Program-made: the position numbers and the translations under genes | The notes under the pieces: model-generated | Told to the model about the DNA's origin: nothing | Database searches by the model: none | What the model saw: the letters and a program-made list of their open reading frames with translations, nothing else | Assembly (NCBI GenBank): GCA_965153455.1 | Contig: OZ234497.1 | Coordinates: 2,418,001 to 2,482,000 of the forward strand | Direction of reading: 5' to 3' | Origin: Sphagnum compactum | Taxonomy: Eukaryota > Bryophyta > Sphagnopsida > Sphagnales | Length of the DNA: 64,000 nt | In this document: piece by piece, positions 44,344 to 58,559 of the stretch | Layout: the number at the start of each line of letters is the position of its first letter | How positions within the stretch are numbered: position 1 is the first letter of the stretch

Positions 44344-46984
44344 GGATTTTTTCTAGTGACAGGATCATAATTGATTTGGATTATAGATCAGAGTTAGCTG
44401 TATCATTGAGTGTAAATTTTTCCTTCACCAAATTCTCTGGTGTGATAACAAGCACCAGAAGCAACAACATTCAAACTCCTTTTCCACATAAAAAGCAGTT
44501 AAAAGCATTTCTACACACACCCCCTATTTGGGCATCTATCAGAGTTCATCACATCTAAAATACAGTGCTAATTATTCCCGCATCCCCAAAAGTGGACAGT
44601 TAAAAAGTGATAGACTATTTAAATGTCACCACCTTTATCAATCATTCTGACTTGCTGATCAAAATAGTCATTTCCTTTTACGGGCCTCCCCTCATGGAGG
44701 CCATTGTATGCTGGGTTTACTGTTGACATGCAAACTACTTGACTGCTATACTTAACCCAATATATAGTGTACAGCCATTGTACTTCTGTGGGTGGGGATG
44801 CCCTTAGCACCCAATAGGCTTGCCCGAGGTGCTCATCAAGCATCAAGTGAATTTTAGGAGTAAGCAAGGCATTTTATCCATGTAATTTGTCTGGCCATCT
44901 AATTCTTTAGCAAGCAAATGAATCCTTCCACCTTCTAAAACAATATAAGCATCTACTGACTCTTGAATGTCTTCAACTCCCTATGAAAGTTGAAACACTT
45001 AATCAACAGTCCAACTGTAAAAATAAGTTCATATTTCTTGAGCTCCATATGAATTGTTTTATGTAGGTGTATGTTTCCAACAGGTGACAGTTTGCCCTTG
45101 ACATCATTAAGCTTTGTGTGGTTTCCTCATTTTTCAAACAAACAAGCAAAAAACTTATATTGAACTTCCTAAGTGAATCCATTTGATGTTGCAAGTTTCA
45201 CGCAAAGGCTACTAGTTCAAAATCTTCTTCCACACTAAAGTTCCTAGGATATTGAATGAGGGGGATTCATATGCTTTGTCGTTGAACTAAACCAACTTTT
45301 TGAACAAGGAGGAAGATGATTGAAAGCTTGTGGCCACGTTTATTCCAAAGATGATTATAAAATGAAGAAGTGACCATCATGTATCTGCCCTCCACAAATA
45401 CCTTGTATAGAAATGAAGCCTCAATGTTTATATGACAGGACTCTCATGGGCTCAAATGTCACGATAAGCCAATATTGATGCAACTCTATTAAAAGCAACT
45501 CATTTTCCAGATCACCCCTAAAAACACTAACACAGATGTAACTAATTATAGAACAGAGCCAACTGATTCCATTTATATCAGTCCAATCACACAGAAAGGA
45601 TCCATGATCCACATAATTTAATTGTAATGTTCAAATTATCCAGAACTCCATCTTAGCCATGAATGTGGGATTTGCATGCCAACAAAGTGTTCAACGTATT
45701 GTATGCTATAGAAACAAATGAGCTCCAATAAGTTCAAAGGTTGAAATGGACAGCCATTGGAACTGGTGAAGACAAATTGTGCAGGGTTGATAATTGAACC
45801 TCCAGATGCCTCAGGGTCTTTTCATTCGTACCACGAGTGCTCTGTGCCAAGATTATTATTATAGTATTTGTTTAGTTCTGCAGGTTCTTGCTGCTGAAAG
45901 TCTGAAGAATGATCATAAAAGTACTTGAGGTGGTGGTGTGCACAACCTCCCACTCTCACATGGAGAAAAGTGCCTAAATTACTTGTCTTCATGCCAGAGA
46001 CTAGGTAGTAGAAGAAACACTAACCTGTTAAAAGTAGAATATAAAGCACCTACCTATATGTCAGTTGAGATTGCTGCAGGCCTTTTTGTCATGAGCTTTC
46101 ATGTGAGAGCCCAACAACCTTCTACATGCACTAATTTAGTTTCTTCTTTATTTTGAGAATGAGATTTATTTCATCACCCAATATAGACTAAACCCACCCA
46201 AAAAATATTTGAGAAAAAAAAACCAATGTTGTGCAGGTACCTTGTTTCTTCTACACCCTTAGGGTTGGGTAAAAAATAAAAACTTCAAATTATTTTACTC
46301 ATTGGGTATGGGTATGTCATTTACCCATAAAAGTCTATCCGTGCCATATCCAGGTATATTCTCAGTGAAAGATTTGTTAGGTCAGTTCATGGTTGGGTAC
46401 CCCCAACTACGTACCCTTTTGTACATGTAAATACTGGGTATGAATAAACTATATTGATTTCATTATGCTCTTGGGTATATGTATGGGAAAAAAATTCAAG
46501 CATTGTTTGTAGAATTTGGAATTACGAGGTAAATTTTTCAAGACCAAAACCACTAGGATTTTCCCCTTTGTTTATTCTAATTAACAATTTTGAATGTTAA
46601 ATTAGAAGCCACATTTGCAATTCTTTTAACTACCAAGTAGATTATTGTTAACATTAAAAAGTTCTCAAATTTTAAAAAATACATACTACACATAATAACA
46701 TCATTTACTCAACTTTGCAAAAACAAGGTCTATATAAAGTCTAATTCAAGGTTTAATTCCATACATTTTTCAAGTATCAATTCCAACCTACAAAAGGGAC
46801 ACAAAATGATGAAAATGGTTATTGGTGTTTGCCTCAATCAGCACCTACACTCACAAATATAAAAACATTAAAGCCCTAAAAATTTCTTAAAGTGAGCAAT
46901 TGAAAATGTTTAGCCACTTTCAAAGTAACTAGCCGATGCACTAAAAATGTATTGGAATGTTGGCAATTTAAATTAACAAAAACC
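44344..46984. other. Spacer between RF3 and the copia element
   Basis: No supported gene. Minus-strand frames of 60-82 codons (44619-44867, 45003-45194, 45421-45612) have some protein-like wording but no recognisable motif; they could be remnants of one decayed element. Confidence 0.35.
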
Positions 46985-47835
46985 TATTGGATGAGACTTT
47001 TCATATGACCTTTGGGAATGCTTCTAAATGAAGTAAATATTACATCAAAAATTTCTTTAGAAAAAATTCAATATGACTATAATGAATCATTAAATTTATG
47101 TGATTTATTAAGTTTTTTTCACATCATTGTTGTGTATTTTTCACTTTATTACTCTATTGTTGATAAAATGCTTGTTGCAAATATATAAACATAATGAACA
47201 ATGGTTTTGACTTATTAATTCCACGATTATGATGATGAAAAGAATAATGGTTTGTCATTTTACCATAATTTTTGTGACACAAATGTAAAATTTTATTGTT
47301 CAAGTAGACTTGAAATTTATATCATCTTAAAGAATAATCATGTTTATATTGATACTATGTTAATAAAATATAATTTTAACCTTTTTTGAAATAATTTTTA
47401 AATGACATTTGATCCAAATTACATTATATACCAATTTTCATTATTTTTACATAATTATTTTGCCCTAGGAAGTTTGTGATGTAGTTACTAATTATGTACT
47501 ACTAATTTCATGAAATTGTCTCTACAACTAGTAAATAGTAAAGGATCACCATGCATTTTGGCTTTTTTTGCTTTGCCCCTAGGTTAGAGCTTGTTGCCAT
47601 ACCATGTTAGTAATTCTATATGGAATCATGAATCTTTCTGCGTGTGCATACTCAATCTACAACAAACCATTCATTAGTTGACCTCACACATAGAACAATG
47701 TCGATTAGGAGAATCCAAGTGTTGGATTATATTAATAATGTAACAACCATTTGCTAATTAGCAATATAATCTTGATTTACACTCTTTAATCTCATGTGTT
47801 TGAGTCTTTCTTTCTTTTTTAATTAAGAATTTCCA
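46985..47835 (+). repeat. 5' LTR of the copia element, with an extra segment of about 430 bp
   Basis: 46985-47042 and 47479-47835 align with the 3' LTR. The intervening 47043-47478 has no partner there. Shared words include GCTTCTA(A/G)ATGAAG, CCCTAGGTTA(G/A)AGCTTGTTGCC, GAATCCAAGTGTTGGA and AATATAATCTTGATTT. The LTR ends TTCCA at 47835, followed by a possible primer-binding region I could not match to a tRNA. Confidence 0.75.
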
Positions 47836-48083
47836 AAGGGTTATGGGCCCCATGCCTAGACATTGCTATCTAGCCTTATTTTTTAGAATAATGTTGGTCT
47901 TAATTACATCACACAAAAATATCAAGAGTAATTCAACTCATAGTTTTCCATTTTTTTTAAAAAAAACATATTTATGCACACATTCAATTCTTTTCTTTTA
48001 AAAAAAAAAACCTCTCTATTTCCTTCTTGATTCTTGGTGTCAATATTGTAAAGTGTTAAAAGTTCAAAAAAGTAGTCAATTAC

Positions 48084-51000
48084 ATGGATCATACCAAGGA
48101 CTTAGCCAATGTTGAAAGATTTAATGGTGAAGGTTTCATCATGTGGAAGTATAAAATGCAAGCTATGTTTCAAAGAAAGAATCTTATGGATCTTGCATCA
48201 GGTTTGGAAGAAAAATCAACCTTGACAATAGGAGGTGATGTTGCTATAGTAGCATTGAAAATTGCAATAACTACCAATTGGGAGAAGGCAATAATCAAGC
48301 CCTTAGTTTTCTTTGCCAAGTGATTGAAATTTTATTTTAATAATTAATTTTTGAGATGATCATCAATTGGTTTTGAGACCTAGGTAGCAATAACTTTGAT
48401 TATTCAATTGTTATTGTTAAAGTTCTTCACAATTTATTGGAAAGATGCATCCATTTTTATCAATCTAGGACAATGTACCAAATAGTCCAACAAAAAACCT
48501 TTGACATCTTAACAACTTGTTTAGTCACCAAGGAGAGTTACGCCAAATTGTGTTTTGCAAACAATACCACAATCAAGGTTTTTGCGACAAAGAAATCCAA
48601 ATTCATTATCAAGTTGCAATCTAAAGGAAATTAGTGAATCTAGACTCATGAACAACATTCAACACACAAAGATGAAATCAAGAAGCTACATCACCATGCT
48701 TCAATTGTGGAGAGAAGGGCCATTCGATGAAAAAATGTCCTCACAAACTGAATAACAAGGACAAAGTCAAAGAAACAAAAAGGATGACAAGCCAACAACA
48801 AACTACAAAGCTTGGATAACAAAAAGATCCACCAATTAATGATTCAAGAGAAAAAAATGCATGGATTGCTAACTTTGGATGTACACAACACATGACTTAT
48901 TAGTGTGATTAGTTGAAGCACTACCAATATACATCAAGGCAATGTGAGATTGTCAAAGGAATAGGTGGAATTAAGTTCCATGTTGCTAGAATTGGCAGTT
49001 TCGCCATTTAGGTCAAGCTAAATGACAAGTGTCATGATAGTGAAATGACCAATGTTTTACATGTCCTTGGATTATGGAGATTTATTTTTTGAAACTTAGA
49101 ACTATCAAAATGGACATTGACATAGTTTGCAACAAAAAAGAATGTAAACTCATCAATCAAGGCCAAGTTGTCATGGAAGGGTGCATAATTGATGACATGT
49201 GGCACTTGTTCATCAACATAAAGACATCTAATTTGCAACATGTATAGCAAGATCCTTTCTTGGAAAAAATCAAGGAGATTCATGAAAAAGCTTACAAGTG
49301 TGGCATTGGAAACTTGGTCATGTGAACCATTAGTCCATTTAGCACATGGCAACAAAAGACATGGTATATGGTTCAAAATTAATTAATAAGAAAAAACTAA
49401 TCTTTTGCAAAAGATGTGCCTCTGATAAGCATCGTTGAAATCCATTCCCCAAAAATGAAATTCAAGCTTGAGTAGAAGAAGTTGATGCCTTGGTACATAA
49501 TGATCTTGTTAATTTATTTAACACTAAATCTATAAAAGGTGAACATTACTTCATTGTTTTCACAAATGACCATTCAACATATCAAGTTTTTTTTTTGCAT
49601 TGCCAAGAAGTCTCAAGCTTTAAAGTGCTTCAAGAGCTATGTTAATCAATTGAAACAAGATACTAACAAAACAATGCAAAAGCGTTTAAATCTAATACAG
49701 GTGGATAGTTCACTAGAAAAACATATCTTGCATAGATTTGAGTGCAAACATGTAATGTACACCCATAATTCTAAGGTGAAGTTGCATATACTACTACTAT
49801 GTATACATTGAATTGGATGTTCATTCACATAATACCTAACAAGACACCTTTCAAGATTTGGATGAATGAGAAACCTTTAGCTACCCACATGAGAGTGTTT
49901 GGATCTTATGTTTATGTGCATGTGCTTAAAGCATCAATAGTTTGTTGAAACCAGATGCAAAGAACCCAAAACTATATATCCATGGGATACAACATCACAA
50001 GTAAAGCATATTAGGTTTGGTTTAATGACAAATACCTATAAAATTAAAGAGAATCATGATGTCTTGTTTAATGAAGAAAATAAGCCTTTATCAAATAGTG
50101 AATGAGATGTTTGGATCACTTTTTATTCCTTACTTCAAATTGAATATGCACTTAATGATGTAGGCATTAAGCAATTGGATGGAACCCCAACTACAATTGT
50201 TGTAGTGGGAGATGAATTGCAAAAAGTCTCTCCTTGCATGGTAATCAACTAAATAATAGTGGACCCAACAACACAAGATCAACATTGCCAAGTGCCAAAC
50301 TCATCGATCTAATGGAGGTCAACAAAATCCAATGATATTTAGCCAACAACAAAGATGTGAAACAAGCTCAAGTGTAGTTGAAAAATTGGAACCTTAAATG
50401 CAAAGGTCACCAAACAAATTTGGTGATTGGTTTTATTTGGGAAGGCATCAAGCTTATTTTGTAGACTTAGGTGCATTCATAATTGACCTAACACAACATG
50501 AACCATGACATATGTCTTATGTTTCAAAAGCCCCAATGAACATTTTGACATGATAACAATGAAAGGTGGATATAGATGTTTAATCCTTCAACCAACAAGT
50601 GCAAAAATGGTTGGTAAAAAATAGTTGAACAAAATTTGAATGTTTTATTGAAATATAAACCAATAAGAAAGCAAGACTCCAAGACATTTTTAAAATGATA
50701 ATATCTCATTTGGAGTGCCAAAGTCTATTAAAAACATCAAATAATGTCCTTTTTTTTATATCCACATCTCTTTAATTTCCTTTCGAAATTTTGGAATGTA
50801 ATTAAATTATTAAAATTTTAATATGAATATCTTTATTAATGAAAAAAATCAAGATTCGAACATCAATTGCACAAATATTGTTATTCCATAATACTAAAAT
50901 TTTATGCCATCATGTAATATGCATTGTTCTATTAGTGGTTAAAATGTGAAGCAATTTGAAAAAATATTGTTATTCATGTTAATTCATTTTCAAGAAAACT

Positions 51001-52760
51001 ATGTAATTGGACTGGATTCATGAATTGTGTTTTAGGACATTTAAAGACATTTGTAAATCATCAAAATTTGGTTTCTTTTATCATATCAATCCTAATGTAC
51101 ACTTCCATTTAATGAAACAATAAAAATGATAAAATTGGTATGTTATACTAGTTATAACAATTAATCAAAGTTGAGGTTCAATGTGATTTTGAAATTTGTA
51201 CCCTGATTGTGAATGCACCCAAGATCATGAAGGAAGTTTGCTAGCCAAAAAAACCATCCACTTATCAAGTAACCATGAATTATAAGGAAAGCACATTATG
51301 GCAATATAATTCATTGATTGAAAATGAGACATGGATACTCTAAGAACTACTTGCAAGATGGAAGAAAATTAGATGTAAATGGATTTATAAACTTAAACTA
51401 AATGTTATTCGAAAAATAAATTGGGTTACAAGGTTAGGTATTGTGCAAAAGGATACACACACTAAATAAAAATAAATTACATGACCAACACATTTTTCAT
51501 GTAACCAAGTTTAGTTCCATTCATACATCCTTGCTTTTTATAACTATAATAGATGACCTTGACATCACACAATTTGATGTCAAAACCACCTTTTATATGC
51601 AATGATATATACATGGATAAGTCCACTAGCTTTGTGGATAAAACTAATCCTACCATTGTGTGGCGCAAGCTCAAGAAATCATTGTATGGGTTGTGCCAAG
51701 TATTGAGAACATGGAATCAACATTTTAACAAGTTTCTTACTACTTATGATGTATTGATGAATGAGGTACCATGCATTTATGTTTGTGAGGAGCCTCATTT
51801 TGTTGTGCCTTGCCATCTTCATTAGTGATGGATTAGTTTGTAGTTCCAAGACCATGAATGTTGATGACATTTTAATCCACATCGGCAAAACTTTCACCAT
51901 CTCCAAAAGAATATTTGATGTCTGTGTGGCAGCTTTCCACATTATTAAAAATCAAACTATACATCACATGCAACTTGACCAAACAAGCTATGTCTTGAAA
52001 ACCTTACAAAAGTTTGGTTAGGCTAGTTCACCCATGTAGTCATAATACCTACAAATCTAAATGCCCACTTAGATGATGTCACTTGTCAAAATGAAATTTT
52101 GGTTCTAGATTTTTCATAAAAAAATTGTTGGGAGTTTATTTTTTGCCTATTTGGGTATCTTGCTCAAGGCCATACATTTCATATGTTGTGGGCAAATAAG
52201 AAAATACATTGAATGACCAAAAAGAACTAATCATTGCAACATTATTTCAAGGATAATTAAATATTTAAAAGTGTCACAAAACTTTGCCATCACCTTAAGT
52301 GCCAAAAATAATCTTCACACCTTGTCAACATACTAAGATTCCAACTATGCAAGGGACATTTACAATCGCAAGTCATGCACCAAGGTTTTTTTTGTGTCAA
52401 TGGGGGTCTTAATGCATGGGTGAGTAGAAAAGATCCATGCACAGTTGACAACCAAGACATTGTAAGTGTCATGACTACAAGGGAAATAGTTTGGTTGAAA
52501 TTATTATTATATTACATTAAGTTTTCTTAAAGTCTAGTTACATGTTTTTATATATGATAACTACTTCTATATTCAACTTGTGCACAACCTAGAGTTCCAT
52601 AATCACATAAAACATATAGATGTTGCATTTTACATCATACATGAACACCAAGAGAATGGCAACATTAATGTAATTCACATTAGTACCAATGACCCAATTG
52701 TTCATGTGTTCACCAAGGCCCTACCAACCAACAAGTTTTAAAATATGTGTGGATTACTTG
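48084..52760 (+). pseudogene. Copia gag-pol remnant
   Basis: Plus-strand pieces follow copia order. Gag: at 48084 an open frame with FNGEGFIMWKYKMQ (UBN2-type gag), further gag pieces to 48640, and a CCHC zinc knuckle CFNCGEKGHSMKKC at 48697-48738. A protease-like region starts about 48860. Integrase wording appears around 49535-49960 (IVFTNDHSTYQ, then NKTPFKIW and MRVFGSYVYVH). Reverse transcriptase is at 51553-52021 (LKKSLYGL, TWNQHFNKFL, then CAAC-less decayed catalytic stretch and LQKFG). RNase H wording lies at about 52290-52500. The C-terminal KHIDVAFYIIHEH and FTKALPTNKF are at about 52615-52738. Many stops and frame changes interrupt it. The order gag, protease, integrase, RT, RNase H is diagnostic of copia. 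Confidence 0.85.
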
Positions 52761-52812
52761 GTCTTACTATTGTTTAGTCTATTCAAAAGTTTGCTCCAGC
52801 ATCAAGTGGGAG

Positions 52813-53233
52813 TATTGAATCAAATTTTTCATTTGACCTCTAGGCATGCTTCTAGATGAAGCAAATATTAGTGTAGTTATTAGTCATGTAAGTTATTAAT
52901 TTCACATAATGATCTCTACAACCTATAAATAGCAAATATTGAAGACCACACACTTTGATTTTTCTTGTTTTGTCCCTAGGTTAAAGCTTGTTGCCCTACC
53001 ATGGTAACCTTTTTACATGGAGCCATGAATTGTTTTGCATGTACGTGTATTGAGTTTACAACACACTATTCATTAATTGATTGCATGTAATAATAATGCA
53101 TATTAAAAGAATCCAAGTGTTGGACTATTTTAATAGTGTAAATGATCATTTGTTGATTATTAATATAATCTTGATTTCAAAGTCTTCAATATTGCATTTG
53201 AGTCTTTTTAGTTTTCTTGATTAAACACTTCCA
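52813..53233 (+). repeat. 3' LTR of the copia element
   Basis: 421 bp, preceded directly by the purine tract AAGTGGGAG. It aligns with both parts of the 5' LTR and lacks that LTR's extra segment. The last bases are ACTTCCA. Confidence 0.8.
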
Positions 53234-56227
53234 AGAAAACCAACCTTTCAAAATGTAAATTTATTATTTCACTCCATATTCATCAATAATATATGCGGGA
53301 TGAGGATATTCTTGCAAATTTTCTCTCATGTCGTTATTAGATCTTTAACCAACACAAGGCCATTAGCATAAGATTTTGAAACGTTGGTTTATTGAAAAAA
53401 GTTTGCCACACCGTCATTATCTAGAATTTGCTAATCACCCCCACCATTCATCTTAGCACTTGACTACAATTCACATTATGCCTAAATTGCCACCAATTTG
53501 TTTGTATTCATTTCATAGATCATCCTTTCAAGACAAAGGAAAGGGCATTGAGCTTGGAGCACAAAGCAAAAAGACAAAATATATGCTTGACAATTAGTGT
53601 ATAACATCGATTTTTCTTTACCTTAGTTTTTTTTCCTATACCCTTTTTAAAATCGAAGTAACTAACCTACTTATATTTGACTTTGGTCAAGGTAATAATC
53701 AAATAAAAAATCAAGATATATGTTGAGTCAAATACCAGGTTGGGTGCCATCAAAACTTGGGTTTAGGTCCAAGTAACTTTACCCTACCATTAACCCATGG
53801 GTAAATCAAGGTAAATGATTTATCTACACAACATTGAAAAAAAATTATATTGTAGAATTAATCATGTTTTGTTTGACGGACTAGGGGCATGAACAATTCC
53901 AATTGTTTCCCTTAAACCAAGAATTTGAAGCACATTTTAGTTGTCAAGAAGGCACATAGAAATCATCTCAAAACATGAATGATGACATGAGGCCCCAAAT
54001 TATGGTAGCCTTAATTCTAGTTCTTTCAAGTAACCTCTTTTTCATTAGTATAATCTCAAACAATACATTGTTTTAAATGTTTTTTTTAAAGTCTTCTTAA
54101 TTTGTGGCCAAATTTTGAATCCCCCTTTAGTTGTGTTTACAATCTAGTAGAAGTGTAACAAACATAATACAATGATGACAATCCAATTAATTGGCTCCTA
54201 ATGATTCATCATGTTTATGTATTAATAAAACAAAAAGTAGGGCTATTAATATTTCTAGTTCAAAATTAATGTCACATGAAAGTTTCAAAAATGCTACTTA
54301 GTTTAGTTTTAATCTTCCATTTTAATTATGGTCTATGTTGAAGAAAAAGATTGACGATATGGACTAGTGTTGGTCAAACATTTAAAAAGACCTAGTTATC
54401 AATTAAGGTACACATGTTAATTATTAATCATCAATTTGTAGTGTATCAACTTAGACAAGAATTGGCCAATACCCTAATTGCTAAGCATGCATGCTTTGAA
54501 AAATCCAAAAATACCTTTATTGGTAGGGTATCAATTTCTTTCAATACATGTTTATCCCAATAGGGTATTAAACCTTAAATTGTTTTTTTTTCAACTATTA
54601 TTTTTAGTTCTCCTTTTGCTTCACAAATCACAAGTTGCAATCCACTACTACCATTTTTAGTTACACTTTTGTTTTAAAAACACAAATTTTACATGAAATT
54701 CAAATTCCTTTTGTTTGAGGGATCAACATCAATTGGAATTATTTATGAATTACCCATTTAATGCACATTGAAGCTTGAATTTGACTAAAACCTCTTATAC
54801 ATGCAAGTGTAACCGAACAAGGCGTGACCGCACAAATTCGTCCTGTAACTGTGCATTTTGTGTGAATTCCAGGGTCACTGATCAAGAGTTAATCCAACCG
54901 CCTCATTAATGAGGGCGACGGATTTTATCTTATTTAGAGGAGGGGTTTGCTCTAATTATGCATGGGATGCATGGGAAGGTAGCTGGCTGGCTGTTTGGGA
55001 TGCGATGGCAGGGAGACGACGGCAGGATTGATGGAGTGGAGGCGGCGTTGCGTTGATGAGTGATGGAGAAGAATGTGGCGGCAAGGAAATCTGAAACGGG
55101 ACAGGCTTGTAGAGGACGCCAGGGCAGAAAAGAGAGGAGGAAGGAGGAAAGTTTTTAGTCTGAGAGGAGAGAATAGAGCTCGGAGGTCTTGGTAAGGTAG
55201 GAGGGACATGGATTTTTCAGTGGTGTGTTTTCTTTTTGGTCGTTGAGAGCTTGGTAGATCATTGAGTTAGTCCGCTGCGCCAGTGTCTAGCCAAGTGGGA
55301 ACCACTCGATTCCGGGTGACAATAAGAACAGAGGAAACTTGTGCTGTCGGAAGTCTGTAGAATCATGAGCTATGAACTTCTGATCTGTGGAATGCAGTTT
55401 TGCTAATTCATGTGTGTAGTGGCTGTGTTTATGGAAGTCCAGTAGAGAAACCTTGCATCGATGTTGTGAGCTCTCCCTTTTTGGAGTTAGGCAAAGCTGG
55501 CAGACATTGGATTCAGATGTAGATCAGAGTCGTCGGTCAGGTCGTGTATTTCGTCAAGCGATCAGCCAGTCTCAGTAATCGACTGATCAGGCCTCTATAG
55601 AGGGGTCTAGGTGTTGTTTTGGTCTCTCTCTCTTTTGGTGACACAAGTATTCAAAGCCTTTTCGTATTGTGACATGTGTATATGGTTTTAACTAATTATT
55701 TCACAACACATGGCAATTTGAACTTATTTTGATATTTAATATATTTGGGTTTTGGGCTACTTCACACTACTAATGACCATGATTAAATTATTTTGTGTGG
55801 ACATAATAGTTTTGTTGTAATCAATTTTATCTTTTCAAAAAACAAAATTTGTAAATTTCAGTAGATGTCATTTTGTTCCGTTAATATTTTTTTACATTCT
55901 TGAGTTGTTAGGCAAAATGCCATTGAAAGTCAATCTCATTAGAAAAGTTCATAATTAGATACAAATAAACAAAAGAAGAAAAACATTGAAAGGGTGTGAA
56001 GACAAACAACAAAATATAAATAGACGAAAACATTGAAAGGGTGCAAGATAGATAATAAAATACAAACAAACAAGAGAAGAAAAATGATTCTAAAATGGAA
56101 TTTAATCTATGATGATTATAATCCAGAATGACTTTGGAATTGTCATAATGACAATCATCATAATCTCATTGTACATAAACCAATTCCGATGAAACATCGT
56201 CATTATAATTTAATTTAAATCATCCAA
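53234..56227. other. AT-rich spacer with a GC-richer island at 54.9-55.6 kb
   Basis: 53234-54830 is AT-rich without a gene. About 54840-55650 is more GC-rich. It contains a minus-strand 85-codon frame (54952-55209) starting MSLLPYQDLRALFSPLRLK, rich in Ser, Leu and Arg and poor in acids like an organelle transit peptide. It could be a first exon or a gene fragment; no joining exon was found. A CT run lies at 55624-55633. After 55660 the sequence returns to AT-rich spacer. Confidence 0.35.
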
Positions 56228-56381
56228 CACTACTACAAAATGTGGGTGCAGTTCATTAGTCCTCGTTCATTAGATCAATGAATTCAGTACTTCTTCACTG
56301 GTCCCCGTTCACTACAACCAATGAATTCAGTCAAAATCCAGTGAAATCATTTGGCGTACAGGGACACCTTTTGTTGTAGTG
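56228..56381 (+). mobile_element. 154-bp CACTA-type MITE, copy 2
   Basis: Starts CACTACTACAAAATGTGGGT and ends with the complement of CACTACAACAAAAGGTGTCCC. It is flanked by CAA at 56225-56227 and 56382-56384 (3-bp target duplication). It is the same length as copy 1 at 29084-29237 and aligns with it end to end in opposite orientation with scattered differences. Confidence 0.88.
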
Positions 56382-57984
56382 CAACTAAGGGTTGATATAA
56401 CGTCAACATGTGGCACTTAGGTAGGTAGGTAAGCATAATCTAAATGGGTAGCTAAGTAGGCCTAGGTAGATATGTCCGTAGGCCTAGCTGGCTAAAAAGA
56501 TAGGTAATTTAGGATATCTTATTTTATTTCAGGTTTTGCTTTAAATGTCAAATTTCTTTTATTGGTTCATCACAACTTCTAGTTTTTTTATACTTGCATT
56601 TGGTTATATATTTTACAAACTTGAAAAGTAGGACAAATAATATAAGATAAATATTTCAGTTACATCTTAGTTGCAACTAAGTTGCAATTACTACTTAATA
56701 GTTAAATGTTATATTAACATAGTCTACTTCTTAGGTATTAGATATTATAACAATAATAACTAATTATAAGTAATAATATTATAATTATAATATAAACTAG
56801 TAATCTTGATATTAATATATATTAATATAATTAAAATTAAAATTAGTTGTAGGATTGGGTAATTATCTACATTGTTATTATCATAATAATATTATAGTTT
56901 AAAGGCTAGCTACAAGGGTAGCCTAACCTAGGGATTATTATTATTATTATTATTATTTATTAACTATTAATTATTAAAATTGGATAGTAATAATTAATAT
57001 AATAAAAATTATTATAGCTAGTTGTATGTTCAATGGGTAGTTAACTACATTATTATTGTTATTGTAATTAATAGGGTAGGGTTGAGATTAATTAATGTAA
57101 CTTACCATAACTAGGTGTACTAGCCTAAGTAAGTTATTAAGTATATATATACTAGTTTACATATATTAAGTCTACTACCTTAGGCCATTATTTTATCACA
57201 CATGTCCATTTTGTACACCATTAGTTGTGTGTAAGTTACACACACAACCATATAGCCCAAAAATTATGCTATGTTAATTTTGCAATTGTAAGCATGACAA
57301 ATTTAGTTATAAATGACCATTAGTTGCCACAAGTTGCAAAATGATTAGTTGTATATGACATGATTTTTACTAATGGGTGAAAGCATAATCAAATATACAT
57401 TTCGTGATCCTTGTCAAGAAAAATGTAAAGTAGCCATAAACTAAACCTTAACATAAATTTAAAAATATTATTTATTTCAATGATCATAATGAACATGTTC
57501 TTTGAATTATGTGAATGATTTTGAAAAATCACATGTTTAAAATAAATTTAAGTAAAAATTTCAAAAATGCAAGCATAATATTTTATACTTTGCAAGTTGT
57601 TCAAAGAAACAAAATAGGCTTCGAATAGATGAAATATTATTTTTTTGACTTTATTGGTTAAAGAAAATTTAAATTTTATTTATGAACTTTCAACTTCCAA
57701 GGTAAAAGTATTAATATATCAATATTTAAATGTAAAAGCATTTTTGAACACAATTCCACCAATCGATTTCAAAAATTCTTTGACCTACTTTTAGTAGACT
57801 AAATATTTTCCAACTTTATATACAACATACTATAAATGCAATATTTAACACCACGATGGTTTGACAATGATTGAAAAGGTTTTGTCTTTATTTCCTTGCA
57901 TTAGTGTGTAAAATTATGACTATAACTTCTCATACCATTTTTTGTGTATTTTTGATTGTGCTTTCACATTAATGTGTGTATTTC
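56382..57984. other. Very AT-rich spacer
   Basis: GGTAGGTA-like words at 56410-56500, an (ATT)n run at about 56936-56957, and otherwise TAATTAT-rich sequence. No gene seen. Confidence 0.45.
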
Positions 57985-58150
57985 ATTTGCACCTTGTCTT
58001 TTTAGGATGCACCATCACCATAGCTTGACAATTTATTTAATTTGCACCTTGTCTTTTTTGGATGCACCATCGCCATAGTTTGTCAATTTGTTTCATTTGC
58101 ACCTTGTTAAATGTGAGGAGTGAGGATGCACTATTGCCATAACTCAATTA
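57985..58150 (+). repeat. Tandem repeat, 55 bp x about 2.8
   Basis: Units begin ATTTGCACCTTGT at 57985, 58040 and 58095 and include GGATGCACCATC(A/G)CCATAG. The third unit has an insertion before its GGATGCAC word. Confidence 0.7.
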
Positions 58151-58559
58151 TATTTTTTGTTGCAAACATGTTGGGGGACATGACTATAAACATTAATAGT
58201 GAGCATTTTAAGCTCCATGTGTATGATGTGTTTCCTTCCTTTAATGATGATATGGCAATGGGGTTTGAAGTTGCAAGTTCTTGTTGTGAGTTTATTTTGC
58301 TAGTTGACGCACTTGCAAATTGAATGTAGTGTAAAGGTAGCATGGGAATTGTTGCTTGTTCAATTGAAGCAAACTAGAAAGCTTAGCTCCTTCACAACAA
58401 GTCTTGCCTTGGTCCTTCTTTGTGATGAATGATGACAATGAAACTCCAATAATTACATAGATGATGAGGTGCATGGTATGTCATTTTGTTGTCCTAGCCC
58501 ATAGTTCAAGAAGCACCACAAAAAAGGGAGGGTGTTACATGACTTACAACAAGGTTATG

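Larger units (their letters stand above)
46985..53233 (+). mobile_element. Ty1/copia LTR retrotransposon, complete outline, inactive
   Basis: The element runs LTR (46985-47835), internal region, LTR (52813-53233), 6249 bp in all. The LTRs match by landmark words but with many substitutions, and the left one carries about 430 bp that the right one lacks. Both start TATTG, apparently a decayed TGTTG, and end TTCCA. A purine-rich stretch AAGTGGGAG lies immediately before the right LTR, as in plant copia elements. Target duplication is uncertain: AAAACC occurs just outside the left edge and a few bases beyond the right edge. Stops throughout make it non-functional. Confidence 0.85.
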
